From JANYIP01 sp031394045 (GTDB lineage: Bacteria; Actinomycetota; Actinomycetes; Prado026): 17,850 nucleotides of DNA. Where the stretch lies: the NCBI GenBank assembly GCA_031394045.1, contig JANMWN010000204.1:1-17850 (forward strand), written 5' to 3'. Below are positions 1 through 7,628 of the stretch, piece after piece. Position 1 is the first letter of the stretch, and each line of letters opens with the position of its first letter. The notes beneath the pieces are model-generated. The model had not been told where the DNA came from. It did not search any database and saw nothing but the letters and a program-made list of their open reading frames with translations. The translations under genes were made by a program, and so were the position numbers.

Positions 1-654
1 GCGGCCGGGCAACGGTTCTACTACCTCGAACCCATCACCTCGGCGGGCACCCTGCTGCCGGTCGCTGCGGCCGGCCCGAGGGCTCTACCCGGCGCACCCA
101 CCCAGGGCTGGGTGACGATCGACCTGGTTCGTTCCAAGGTCGTCGTCGACCTGTTCTTCTCCGAGAGCGAGGCGCAGCAGATCGCCGCCGCGTCCAAGAC
201 CGGTGGCGCGGCGGAGGTGCTCAAGGCGATGCGAGCGGCCTGGACCTCGTTGGCCCGCTCGTTCGACCACCCCAGCGGACGCGTCCGCATCATCAAGGAG
301 ATGGAGGAGGGCGAGCAGCTCCTCGGGCCCCTGCTGCGGCGGATGCCACCTGTCGTGGTTCAGCTGCTGCGCCGGCACCTTCAGGAGTGGGTCATGCGCA
401 GCCTGGCCAAGTGGGTACGGACCTCCGTCCACGAGTTCGTTCGCGCGGCGGCTGACCCCGCCGACGGCGTCACCGTGCGGATCACGCTGCGCGGGCTGCC
501 CGGCCTCGACGTCGTCCGCCAGGTCATCAACGGCAAGTTCTCGATCGCTTCGGTTGGCGCGCTCGGACCGCTCGGGGCCGCCCGCGGTACGTCGGCCATG
601 CGCGGGGCACCGCAGGTGTCGGTCCGTGTGCGGCCAGGTCGGAGGCGTACGTGA
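1..654 (+). CDS. Hypothetical protein, C-terminal part (5' end outside window)
   Basis: The frame is open from base 1, so the gene starts upstream; the first in-window GTG (112) is probably internal. About 217 residues are visible. I do not recognise the family. The visible part begins with a YYLEP segment, then a beta-rich stretch (TIDLVRSKVVVDLFF), a long helical middle with an acidic EMEEGEQLL segment and paired arginines, a VTVRITLRGLPG strand, and a very basic end (RVRPGRRRT). No signal peptide or membrane helix is visible in this portion. The stop TGA lies inside the GTGA that starts the next gene, and GGAGG at 641-645 serves that start. It is therefore translationally coupled to the putative metallopeptidase and belongs to a four-gene cassette. 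Function unknown. Confidence 0.75.
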   Translation, partial: AAGQRFYYLEPITSAGTLLPVAAAGPRALPGAPTQGWVTIDLVRSKVVVDLFFSESEAQQIAAASKTGGAAEVLKAMRAAWTSLARSFDHPSGRVRIIKEMEEGEQLLGPLLRRMPPVVVQLLRRHLQEWVMRSLAKWVRTSVHEFVRAAADPADGVTVRITLRGLPGLDVVRQVINGKFSIASVGALGPLGAARGTSAMRGAPQVSVRVRPGRRRT

Positions 655-1907
655 CGACCCAGGCGCCGGTGCTGGCCCGCGAGCTGGCCGACGACCTGGA
701 GCGCCAGGTCGCGCACTGGCTCGCCGCCGCCAGGCTCATGCTCGACGCGGAGCAGTTCGCCGCCGCGTCAGCATGGGCAGCGGTCGAGACGCAGGTCGGG
801 CTGCCCCTGCGGCGGACCTTGTCGACCACGGTCAAGGCCCTCGTCGCGACGGGCGACCGCACCGCCGCGCTCGTTCGGGAGGCACGCAAGGACCCGGCGG
901 CGGTAGGCGCCGCAGCCGAGGCGGTGCAACGGTTCCGGCGCCTCTACAGCCAGGTCGAGACCACGCTCGAGTACTTCGGCGACGCCGTGAACTCGCGGAC
1001 GAGCCCAGACCTGCGCGTGGCCCTGCAGACCCTCGACGCGCTGGCGGCGGCGAGCATGTCGCCGGTGCTGAGCGCAGCCGGACTACCGGTGCCGCCGATC
1101 CTCACGTACGTCGACAAGGGTATGGGGGCGTCGATCCTGCGGGCGGGGGTAAGGCTCTGGGCGCCGGGGACCGTCAACCCGGTCGCAGCCGTGAAGGTGG
1201 TGCGGCACAACCTGTATCGACCCACGTCGCTGTTCCACGAGAGCGGGCACCAGGTCGCGTCGCTGACCGGCTGGGTGCCATCGCTGGCGCAGCGGCTGTC
1301 GACCACGCTCGAACACGACCCGTCCCTACGCGCGATGTGGATCCCGTGGGCGTCCGAGATCGTCGCCGACGTGCACGCGTTCGCGCACACCGGGTTCGCA
1401 GCGGTTTCTGCGCTGTACGACGTCGTCGGGGACGTCAGGACGATCCTGTCCTGGCCGGTCGGCGACCCACACCCGGTCGGGTGGCTGCGAACGCTGCTGG
1501 GGACGGCCATGTGCCGCCAGTCCTTCGGCTCCGGGCCGTGGGACGCGCTGGAGGCGGCGATGGTCGCCGCGCACCCGTTGACGCGGGCCGACCCGTCCGT
1601 CGCCCAGCTGCTGAGCCGGTCCCGCAACGAGATGCCACGGATCGCCGCCGCGTGCCTTGCGGCACCGATCCCCAAGATGGGCGGGCGTCCGGTCTCGGCC
1701 GTGATCGACCCGAACCAGGTCTCGCCTACGGCATTGGCGACGCTGGAACGTACCGGTGGGCCAGCGCTGTGGACGTCGGCGCACTACCGCTCGCGCGAGG
1801 GCATCCGGCTGGTCGCCCTGGCCGGCCTTCGCGAAGCGGAACGACCTGACCGCGCGGCCGAGTGGATCGACCGTGCCCGCAAGTGGATGACCAGTGCCGC
1901 GGCGTAG
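651..1907 (+). CDS. Putative zinc metallopeptidase-like protein (HESGH motif), unknown family
   Basis: 418 aa from GTG 651, preceded by GGAGG at 641-645 (five-base spacing) and overlapping the previous stop. A zinc-ligand signature is visible: HESGH at residues 196-200, then SEIVAD with Glu236 and Asp240, about 35 residues downstream. HExxH plus a distal Glu followed by Asp four residues later is the gluzincin pattern, so this may be an intracellular peptidase; no signal peptide is seen. The N-terminal 120 residues are Ala-rich helices and residues 150-180 form a Gly/Pro-rich segment before the motif. The C-terminal 100 residues are helical with no known domain. Motif geometry supports metal binding; peptidase activity, substrate and family are inference. 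Its fixed place between three unknown proteins suggests it processes or assembles with them. Confidence 0.8.
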   Translation: MTTQAPVLARELADDLERQVAHWLAAARLMLDAEQFAAASAWAAVETQVGLPLRRTLSTTVKALVATGDRTAALVREARKDPAAVGAAAEAVQRFRRLYSQVETTLEYFGDAVNSRTSPDLRVALQTLDALAAASMSPVLSAAGLPVPPILTYVDKGMGASILRAGVRLWAPGTVNPVAAVKVVRHNLYRPTSLFHESGHQVASLTGWVPSLAQRLSTTLEHDPSLRAMWIPWASEIVADVHAFAHTGFAAVSALYDVVGDVRTILSWPVGDPHPVGWLRTLLGTAMCRQSFGSGPWDALEAAMVAAHPLTRADPSVAQLLSRSRNEMPRIAAACLAAPIPKMGGRPVSAVIDPNQVSPTALATLERTGGPALWTSAHYRSREGIRLVALAGLREAERPDRAAEWIDRARKWMTSAAA

Positions 1908-1933
1908 GCCGCCGGCCGTCGAGGGAGGATCAG

Positions 1934-2437
1934 ATGGCACGTAGGACCCCAGGCCAACCGACCGGACCCGACGACCCGGACGGCGAAGAGCTCGTCGTCG
2001 AAGCGATCATGGTCGGCCCGGACGGTGAGGAAGTCATCGTCGTCGAGAGGGCCGCCGACCCCGACGACCCCGAGCGGGTGCTGGACATGGACGTCCGTGC
2101 GCTGTCCGCCAAGCTCGACGAGGTGCATCGCGAGCTGCGCGAGATGAAGCAGGTCTCCGAGACCTGGCTCGGCATCGAGGGCGTCACCCGGCGCCTCGAC
2201 ACGGGCTTCGACGAGCTGCTGGGCGCTCTCCAGCCCCTGCGGCTCCTCGGACCCCAGACGCTCGAGCTGCCGGACAACGTCACCGAGACGATGGCGCGGA
2301 TGTTCGACGCGCTCGCGGTGAACGACTGGACCAACGCGGGTGCCTTCCCGGCCCCCAACCGGTTCGTACCGTTCATCGGCTCAGTACCCACGTCGTACCG
2401 CGACGCAGCCACCAACCCGAAGGGAACACGATCGTGA
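1934..2437 (+). CDS. Hypothetical acidic protein with coiled-coil segment
   Basis: I chose ATG 1934 (167 aa) because GAGGGAGG at 1921-1928 is an excellent ribosome site five bases upstream. A longer reading from 1862 would overlap the previous gene by 46 bases without such a site. The N-terminal ~50 residues are Pro/Asp/Glu-rich and probably disordered, with two similar short blocks (GPDGEE, VVERAADPDDPE). Residues about 54-78 (KLDEVHRELREM) look like a short amphipathic coiled coil. The rest holds a helical LDTGFDELLGAL stretch and a Pro/Phe-rich tail. No enzyme motif is visible. Its stop overlaps the next start in a GTGA, so it is coupled to the 385-aa gene. It may be a small adaptor or scaffold in the cassette; the role is unknown. 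Confidence 0.75.
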   Translation: MARRTPGQPTGPDDPDGEELVVEAIMVGPDGEEVIVVERAADPDDPERVLDMDVRALSAKLDEVHRELREMKQVSETWLGIEGVTRRLDTGFDELLGALQPLRLLGPQTLELPDNVTETMARMFDALAVNDWTNAGAFPAPNRFVPFIGSVPTSYRDAATNPKGTRS

Positions 2438-3591
2438 TCCAGCAGCTGGTGAACCGGCGCGCCAAGAGGCTGAACCCGGTCAACCCGGACTTCGCCGCCG
2501 TCGGTCAAGAGGTCCTCACCGCCGACCCGCTCGACCTGCTGCTGCACATGGAGCAGGTGTGGGACGCGGCCAACGTGTACGCGAGCACGACGCCCGGCAA
2601 CCAGCTGCCGGTCCCCCAGGCCAGGCAGACGTTGTGGAGCACCGGTCTGTTCGCCGTCGACGCGCCACCGCGCAACGACCCAGTCAACTTCAGCCCCCAG
2701 CCGCCGGCGTGGGACCACCTCGGCTACGCGTTCGCCCTTGAGAACACCCGTGCCGCGCAGATCCTGCGCCGTGTCGTCCGTGCCTTCCGCGGTGGCGAAG
2801 CGCTCGGGATCCCGTCCATCAGCACGCAGCGGTGGCTCGACACCACCGAGAGCCTCGTGTACGGGACGAACCTGCTCACCGGGCTGCTCGGCACCAGCAC
2901 CGTCCGGCCGGACCCGGAAGCCATGCGCCGCAACGCGTACTGGCGGCTGTTCTCCATGGACCTGGCGTTCGGGACCGATGTGAACGCGCGCTACCCGTTC
3001 GACCGGGCGGATGCCACGAACCGCAACTTCGTCGACCTGTTCGAGACCCTGCTCAACGAGCTGTGGCGGGCGATCGAGAACCTGAAGAACACCTCGGGTG
3101 CCAACCCCAAGGACGACGACCGTATCTTCCGGCTGGCCGAGCAGCTGATGTTCATCCTGCGCTCGCGCCGCCAGATCGCCCTTCTGTCACGTGAGGAGCT
3201 TGCCGCCAGTACCGCCATGGGCTGGCTCGAGCTGACCCTGTCGGCGAACACGTCAGTCGTCGAGGACCTGCGTGCCGAGGCCACCAGCGCCGGCGATCGG
3301 CTGCGGATGATCGGCGAGCGCGTCGGGCTCGCCCCGCACAGCAAGGCCCCGTCGTTCTTCTCGATGGCCACAGACCTGTCGATCCTGCTCAGGGCGGTCG
3401 AGGCCGGCTGGGTCGACGGACCCGAGCGGGCCGCGCTGCTCTACGACGACCAGGTCATCAACGGCGTCCAGGCGATCGGGCCGCAGTCCCGACGGGTCAT
3501 CTCCGAGTGGACCACCGCGTCAGGTCGCGACCTCAAGGCGCGCTCGATGCCGATCGACGTACGGCCGCGGACGTTGGTACGCAGTCGCTGA
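2434..3591 (+). CDS. Hypothetical protein, last gene of the left cassette
   Basis: 385 aa from GTG 2434, with GAAGGGA about eight bases upstream and a four-base GTGA overlap with the previous stop. I do not recognise it. The composition is that of a soluble helical protein: recurring Leu/Arg-rich helices, many Asn and Trp, and no signal peptide or transmembrane segment. The centre (residues about 135-190) contains TNLLTGLLGTST and an aromatic RRNAYWRLFSMDLAF segment; the C-terminal third is helical and ends in a basic tail. No catalytic or nucleotide-binding motif is seen. Gene order and coupling indicate a stoichiometric partner of the HESGH protein. A decayed STAS fragment begins directly behind its stop. 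Confidence 0.8.
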   Translation: MIQQLVNRRAKRLNPVNPDFAAVGQEVLTADPLDLLLHMEQVWDAANVYASTTPGNQLPVPQARQTLWSTGLFAVDAPPRNDPVNFSPQPPAWDHLGYAFALENTRAAQILRRVVRAFRGGEALGIPSISTQRWLDTTESLVYGTNLLTGLLGTSTVRPDPEAMRRNAYWRLFSMDLAFGTDVNARYPFDRADATNRNFVDLFETLLNELWRAIENLKNTSGANPKDDDRIFRLAEQLMFILRSRRQIALLSREELAASTAMGWLELTLSANTSVVEDLRAEATSAGDRLRMIGERVGLAPHSKAPSFFSMATDLSILLRAVEAGWVDGPERAALLYDDQVINGVQAIGPQSRRVISEWTTASGRDLKARSMPIDVRPRTLVRSR

Positions 3592-3594
3592 GGC

Positions 3595-3835
3595 CGGTCC
3601 CCGTTGCTGGGCAACGAGGCAGGCACCCAGGTGTTCCGCGAGCTCGACGACCGAGCCGTGATGCAGTCCGACCTGGCGTTGACCGGCGTCGTGCTGGACT
3701 GTGAAGGCGTCGTCTTCATCGACTCCCAGGGTTCGCAAAGCTGAACGAGATCCTCGACCTCGGGGTGCTTGCTCGCATAGCTGACGATCACCTCCACCGC
3801 AACGTGCCGTGGAGGCCCAGCGGTCGCAGGGATGA
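3595..3835 (+). pseudogene. Decayed STAS-domain fragment (SulP transporter C-terminus type)
   Basis: No intact gene lies between 3592 and 3906, but the plus strand carries recognisable pieces of a STAS domain in changing frames. Directly behind the 385-aa stop, one frame reads SPLLGNEAG, then TGVVLDCEGVVFIDSQGS, the core strand and phosphorylation-loop region typical of STAS domains at SulP C-termini. It hits a stop at 3742. Shifting frame near 3736 continues as AKLNEILDL, then GVLARIADDHLHRNV. A second shift near 3812 gives AVEAQRSQG and a stop at 3833-3835. The usual 20-25 residues between AKLNEI and the final helix are missing. This is a remnant with two apparent single-base losses and an internal deletion; no transporter membrane part is present. 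Confidence 0.6.
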
Positions 3836-3906
3836 TGCCGACGCGGCCCCAGATCTGACGAGGCAAGCCAGCCGGCCACGGTGTCTGCGGGTGACACACA
3901 GCTGCC

Positions 3907-4947
3907 CTAGATCACGCGGGAGACGCGTCGATCGAGAGCCCAGACCACGGCGGCGTGTGGGAACGTCAGCGCGAGCAGCACGGCAACCTCGGACTCCAGA
4001 CTGGCCAGATCACGCCCAGTCCACAGCGCCGCCATGGCGACTAGCGCAACCAACGTTGGTACGGCCGCGGCGATGGCGACGTCGCGGGCCGCGCTGCCCC
4101 AGCTCGCCGCCGGGGGCGTGCTCCCGGCGGCTGAAGTCCGGGTGTTCGACAGGCCGTGGGCCAGGTCGAGCAGTCGACCGGTGTGCCGGACCGCGTGCCA
4201 CAGCCCGAAGTACATACCGAACGCTGCCAGCGGTGGCGAGACCGAGAACGCCATCACGACTAGGGCCAGCTCCGCCGCTTCCCTCCAATACCGGGCTCGA
4301 AGGAGGGCGCCCAACCCCAGGACAACCAACCCGGCCACGCACAACAGACCGATAAGCCGACTGTTGATCGTGGCGGCGGCCAACCACGGGGACACCGGCC
4401 GAATGTAGGGCAGCACCGACTCGGGGTGAGCCCACAGCAGCAGCCCGACGACGGCTGCGCCAAAGGCAGCGGTCGCGGGCCACTCGGAACCCAGGCCAGG
4501 GGCCGACCGACCGCGTCTTTCGGCAGCCGCGACCACTTCTCCGCGGCCGAAGTGAACCGCCGACAGGACGAGGAACACCACGAGCGATGGCGTGGGAGCA
4601 ACGAGGAAAGCGGCAAGCGCCAGTGCCGCGGCCGATGCGTAGGCAAAGACGAACAGCACCATCGAGCGGATGCGGCGTCGCGCCGGCCCGGCGGTCGGCC
4701 CCCACCACCAGGGGACTAGATGATCGACTGCGCCGTGGGGGACACCGAGCACGGCACCCGTCAATGCGATCGGAAGTGCGAGTCGCTCGGCCACCGACGG
4801 AGCGCTGAGACTCAAGGCGACGAGAGAGAGAAGGCTGCCGACAGGGAGCCAGGTGAGCACCCGAAGGTCACGCATCGCGCGTGGCGACTCTCGCCCACCG
4901 ACCGGCACCCAAACAGGTGTGAGTGCCGGCCGGTGGAGGAGAGACAT
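3907..4947 (-). CDS. blh: Brp/Blh family beta-carotene 15,15'-dioxygenase
   Basis: 346 aa, an integral membrane oxygenase that cleaves beta-carotene symmetrically into two retinals, the chromophore of the adjacent rhodopsin. The family's His clusters are visible: GVPHGAVDH (His71, His76), VHFGRGE (His132), HAVRHTGR (His251, His255) and TFPHAAV (His331). About eight hydrophobic helices span residues 30-345. I chose ATG 4947 because GGGG lies eight to nine bases upstream and the start follows the rhodopsin stop by 13 bases. The frame stays open to 5334, but that extension is antisense-like Arg/Ser-rich sequence inside the rhodopsin gene. An adjacent in-frame GTG (4950) would add one residue. 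Last gene of the minus-strand run. Carotenoid synthesis genes are not in the window, so beta-carotene must come from elsewhere. Confidence 0.9.
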   Translation of the reverse strand: MSLLHRPALTPVWVPVGGRESPRAMRDLRVLTWLPVGSLLSLVALSLSAPSVAERLALPIALTGAVLGVPHGAVDHLVPWWWGPTAGPARRRIRSMVLFVFAYASAAALALAAFLVAPTPSLVVFLVLSAVHFGRGEVVAAAERRGRSAPGLGSEWPATAAFGAAVVGLLLWAHPESVLPYIRPVSPWLAAATINSRLIGLLCVAGLVVLGLGALLRARYWREAAELALVVMAFSVSPPLAAFGMYFGLWHAVRHTGRLLDLAHGLSNTRTSAAGSTPPAASWGSAARDVAIAAAVPTLVALVAMAALWTGRDLASLESEVAVLLALTFPHAAVVWALDRRVSRVI

Positions 4948-4960
4948 CACGCGTACCCCG

Positions 4961-5803
4961 TCAGACCAGAGCCGGGGAGCGGGTGTCCGCTGGCTCGCGG
5001 TCATCGTCGTACGACGGATCCTCAAGCCGACTCTTGACCCTTGCAATCTTGTAGATCGCCAGTCCGTACGCCGCCTTGGCGAAGATGTCCGCGAGGCTGT
5101 ACCCGGCCTGCCTGAGCACGAATCCGTTGGCACCGCCGAAGAATTCGCCTCCGATGATCGGGAACAAGTAGGCGATCGGGTAGACACCCCACAAACCGAC
5201 AAGGGAGATCCGGAGCATCTTGATGGTGTGCGTGACCTCGGCTGGCTGACGATCCAGCGACCTCGACAGCTGGACGAACAGCACATACAGCAGGTAGATG
5301 AACGGCAGTGTCGACAGCGCGCCCCAGAGAGCACGACTCCCGGTCGTCGTCGCGATCTCGCCTGGGTAGCCGAGGAGGATCATCAACGCCGACGCTGGCA
5401 CCAGCTTGTAGAGCAGCGAACGCTGCGTGGCGCGCCCGAGCGCCATAACAGCCACCGTCTCGACGAGCAGCAGGGGGACCGTCAGCAACCAGTCGACGTA
5501 CCGATAGGCCTCGTTGAACTCGATGGCCGAGAGCACGTGAGCGGCTCCTACCGTTGCGCCTGCCGGGTAGCTCTCCTTGAAGTTGTCGAAGATTCGGAAG
5601 TAGTGGTAGGCCGCGATACCACACACCATCGCCGAGACGACGATCGCGTTTCGGTAGCGCGCCGTGACCCGTCCACGGGACAGCAGAAGGAAGAGTGACG
5701 TGAACAGCATGGCTGCGATGACCAGCGAAAACAGGTTGTACACCGTGGCGTACTGGCTCGCGGTAAGCGAGGGGATGTTGACGCCGGATGCGTCAGTTCT
5801 CAT
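4961..5803 (-). CDS. Xanthorhodopsin-like light-driven proton pump
   Basis: 280 aa, seven helices. It closely resembles Gloeobacter rhodopsin/xanthorhodopsin in YHYFRIF, AYRYVDWLLTVPLLLVE, LGYPGEI and SWGVYPIAY-type segments. Key residues: Asp104 (proton acceptor), Thr108 and Glu115 (donor) make the DTE motif of outward proton pumps. His67 is the partner of Asp104, Asp239 the second counterion and Lys243 (DIFAK) the Schiff-base lysine. Leu112 at the tuning position predicts green absorption. Gly161 (LWGALST) is where xanthorhodopsin has the small residue that opens the carotenoid-antenna site. The start at 5803 has GGGAG about eight bases upstream; an upstream ATG (5956) would overlap the regulator and add a basic, non-membrane leader. 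The acidic C-terminal tail is cytoplasmic. blh follows after 13 bases. Confidence 0.95.
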   Translation of the reverse strand: MRTDASGVNIPSLTASQYATVYNLFSLVIAAMLFTSLFLLLSRGRVTARYRNAIVVSAMVCGIAAYHYFRIFDNFKESYPAGATVGAAHVLSAIEFNEAYRYVDWLLTVPLLLVETVAVMALGRATQRSLLYKLVPASALMILLGYPGEIATTTGSRALWGALSTLPFIYLLYVLFVQLSRSLDRQPAEVTHTIKMLRISLVGLWGVYPIAYLFPIIGGEFFGGANGFVLRQAGYSLADIFAKAAYGLAIYKIARVKSRLEDPSYDDDREPADTRSPALV

Positions 5804-5954
5804 GACCAACTCCCGAGTGTCGCGGCGCCTTCGCCGCTCTCTGTGAGTGCTCGCCGAGGCCAGCAAGCAGGACTCTGGTCTACGCCCTGTTGCCCTCGCT
5901 CGCAACTCGTGGAGGTTTCGTCGTCTCGTCAAACTAGTCGCGAGGTTTACTCGC
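5804..5954 (-). promoter_or_regulatory. Leader and possible promoter of the rhodopsin-blh unit
   Basis: This 130-base gap, plus the last bases of the regulator gene, is the only sizeable spacer inside the light cluster. Minus-strand TAGTTT (5936-5931), overlapping the regulator stop codon, fits a TANNNT -10 box. Just upstream is a 15-bp inverted repeat, GCGAG-TAAAC-CTCGC (5940-5954), a possible operator. Near the ribosome site is a small hairpin with six-base arms GCGGCG/CGCCGC (5822-5837). These elements are visible; their roles are inference, and no -35 box is convincing. Confidence 0.25.
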
Positions 5955-6941
5955 ACGACGGGCTAACCAAGCATTGCGCAGCTCCCGCACCGCCTCGTCC
6001 AGGGTGGCGCAGACGACAGTTGACGTCGGGTTCGCTGAGCCCCAGCCTGGGCCGCCAAGGAACACGGTGATTCGGCGATGAGCAGACGAGACTTCTGAGA
6101 CTTGGTGCAAGGCGAGGAGATCCGTGAGACTCAACCAGACCAGGACTGCGGGAGCCCTCGTCCGTCGAGCAGCCGCCGTGAGGGCTTTGATGGGAGTTCG
6201 CGGCCCCAGCAGGCGCCCTGGGACGCCCCGCTCGGCCAAGCCCGCCCGAACAGCATGCAGGGCCAGCGTGTGCTCTTCCTGCGGTCCTCCGGCGAGCAAG
6301 ACCGGCTCATTTCGTGTAAGTTCGCCGACGGCTGAGGTGTGCCGGACGAACGCCGTGGTCACTGCTTGGGTAAGCAGGTGCTCGATCTCAACGCCCTCGC
6401 CCGTGCGTTGCCAGTATTCGCCCGACGCGACGAGCACCGGACGGAGCACCTCGTTCCAGGTCGCCAATGTTCCATGCTTGCGCAGCTCCGCGACAACAGC
6501 GTCTTCCACGCCCATCTCATCGAGTCGGAACGCGGCCCGCGCGAGCCCCCGGGCAGCACGGCCGGCCCCAGGAACCGCCAGCACCGAGCCGCCGGGACCA
6601 CCTGGACGGGGCCGAGGGGCAGCCTGCGACATCGCACCGAGCGCGGCTCCGGTGGTTGATCGACCTGTCTTGTCGCGGGGAAGGACGCCCGCCGCAGCAG
6701 CAGCCGGGCTGGTGCCTGCGATGACCTCATCGTGCATCTGCTGCAAGCGCACCACATCTTCAGCCGTGTAACGCCGGTGCCCGCCCGGCGACTGGGCCGA
6801 AGCCCTCAGCCCGTAGCGCTGGCCCCACATTCGGACGGTCGACGGGGTGACTCCAAGCCGGGCCGCGACGTCTCCGACCGACAGAAGCTCCACCCGTAAA
6901 TCGTCGCACGGCTCAACCTGGAACGACGGACTCCCGCGCAT
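5934..6941 (-). CDS. MerR-family regulator with B12-binding domain (CarH/LitR-like photoreceptor)
   Basis: 335 aa. Residues 18-75 form a MerR winged helix (LSVGDVAARLGVTPSTVRMW, then GGHRRYTAEDVVRL). An Ala/Gly/Pro-rich linker (77-130) leads to a helical bundle and a Rossmann-like cobalamin domain. Trp177-x9-Glu187-His188 is the signature that packs over the adenosyl group in CarH, and His224 (EEHTLAL) sits where CarH has the lower axial histidine. GPRTP and FLGGPG segments follow in the expected order. CarH-type proteins bind DNA as dark tetramers with adenosylcobalamin and release on illumination, so this is probably a light-relieved repressor. ATG 6941 lies nine bases after the previous stop; GTG 6893 is an alternative that begins just before the HTH. 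Gene position points to control of rhodopsin-blh and perhaps of itself. Confidence 0.88.
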   Translation of the reverse strand: MRGSPSFQVEPCDDLRVELLSVGDVAARLGVTPSTVRMWGQRYGLRASAQSPGGHRRYTAEDVVRLQQMHDEVIAGTSPAAAAAGVLPRDKTGRSTTGAALGAMSQAAPRPRPGGPGGSVLAVPGAGRAARGLARAAFRLDEMGVEDAVVAELRKHGTLATWNEVLRPVLVASGEYWQRTGEGVEIEHLLTQAVTTAFVRHTSAVGELTRNEPVLLAGGPQEEHTLALHAVRAGLAERGVPGRLLGPRTPIKALTAAARRTRAPAVLVWLSLTDLLALHQVSEVSSAHRRITVFLGGPGWGSANPTSTVVCATLDEAVRELRNAWLARRASKPRD

Positions 6942-6950
6942 GGCGATCGG

Positions 6951-7628
6951 TCAGCCGTGCAGGAGACTGGCGAGGCCTTCGCCAGTCTTCGTGGCCCCGA
7001 GGACGAGGAACAGCACGATCATGATCGTGGAGTTGTGGTCGGCGAGCCAGGTCTTGGCCTCTGCGAGCGCGCGACCAGCGCGCGCGGGAGCGATCAAGGA
7101 GCCGACCACCGGTCCTGCAACGGTCACCGACCCGACGATGACGAAGATGGCTGCCCCGATGACGGTCGCACCACCTGTCGAGCCGGTCTCGGCGAGGGCA
7201 ACACCTGCGCTGACCGCCATAGCCAGGTTCTTGGGGTTGACCCCAGAGAGGAGCGCCCCCAGCGCGAAGCACTTGGGGGCGCCGAATCCATCGATGCCGG
7301 CCATCCAGGCGGGAAGCTCCGGCGGCTCGTGGCCCTTGGGCCGGCGCCGCCACTGCAAGCTTGCGAGGGCGAGGAACAGGAGCCCCACGACCAGGGTCGC
7401 AATGTGTGCCCCGTCGGCGGCCGTGCTCCCTGTCTCGTCCGATCCGTTCGCGAGAAGCAGCACGATTCCTGTTGCGGCGCTCAGCCCGACCAGCCAGCCG
7501 AGCATGAAGGCGACACCGGTGACACGACCACGCGCGGTAGTGAGCATGAGAATGACGGCGATGACGGGGATCGGGCTGAGCGCCACACCGACACCAGAAG
7601 CGAGGAGCTGCCCGAGCGCGTCGGTCAT
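6951..7628 (-). CDS. GAP family (Sap-like) integral membrane transporter
   Basis: 225 aa with six predicted membrane helices, matching the GAP family of the LysE superfamily, named for glycolipid and sulfolipid exporters of mycobacteria. Visible hallmarks are the N-terminal ALSPIPVIAVILML helix, FMLGWLVGL, and the SGVNPKNLAMAV motif in the second half, separated by a charged loop (RRRPKGHEPPELP). The real substrate is unknown; export of a lipid, amino acid or other small molecule is possible. ATG 7628 overlaps the stop of the broken SMP-30 fragment in an ATGA, and the regulator starts nine bases after this gene's stop, so it is embedded in the minus-strand run. Confidence 0.85.
   Translation of the reverse strand: MTDALGQLLASGVGVALSPIPVIAVILMLTTARGRVTGVAFMLGWLVGLSAATGIVLLLANGSDETGSTAADGAHIATLVVGLLFLALASLQWRRRPKGHEPPELPAWMAGIDGFGAPKCFALGALLSGVNPKNLAMAVSAGVALAETGSTGGATVIGAAIFVIVGSVTVAGPVVGSLIAPARAGRALAEAKTWLADHNSTIMIVLFLVLGATKTGEGLASLLHG

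Noticed and set aside
203..1849. Long 548-codon plus-strand frame overlapping the first two genes
   Set aside because: It is an Arg/Ala/Gly-rich shadow frame typical of high-GC DNA, without motifs. The frames of the coupled genes have good ribosome sites and a metal-binding motif.
4948..5334. N-terminal extension of the Blh frame into the rhodopsin gene
   Set aside because: The added 129 residues are Ser/Arg/Cys-rich and non-membrane. The start at 4947 directly follows the rhodopsin stop and gives the normal family length.
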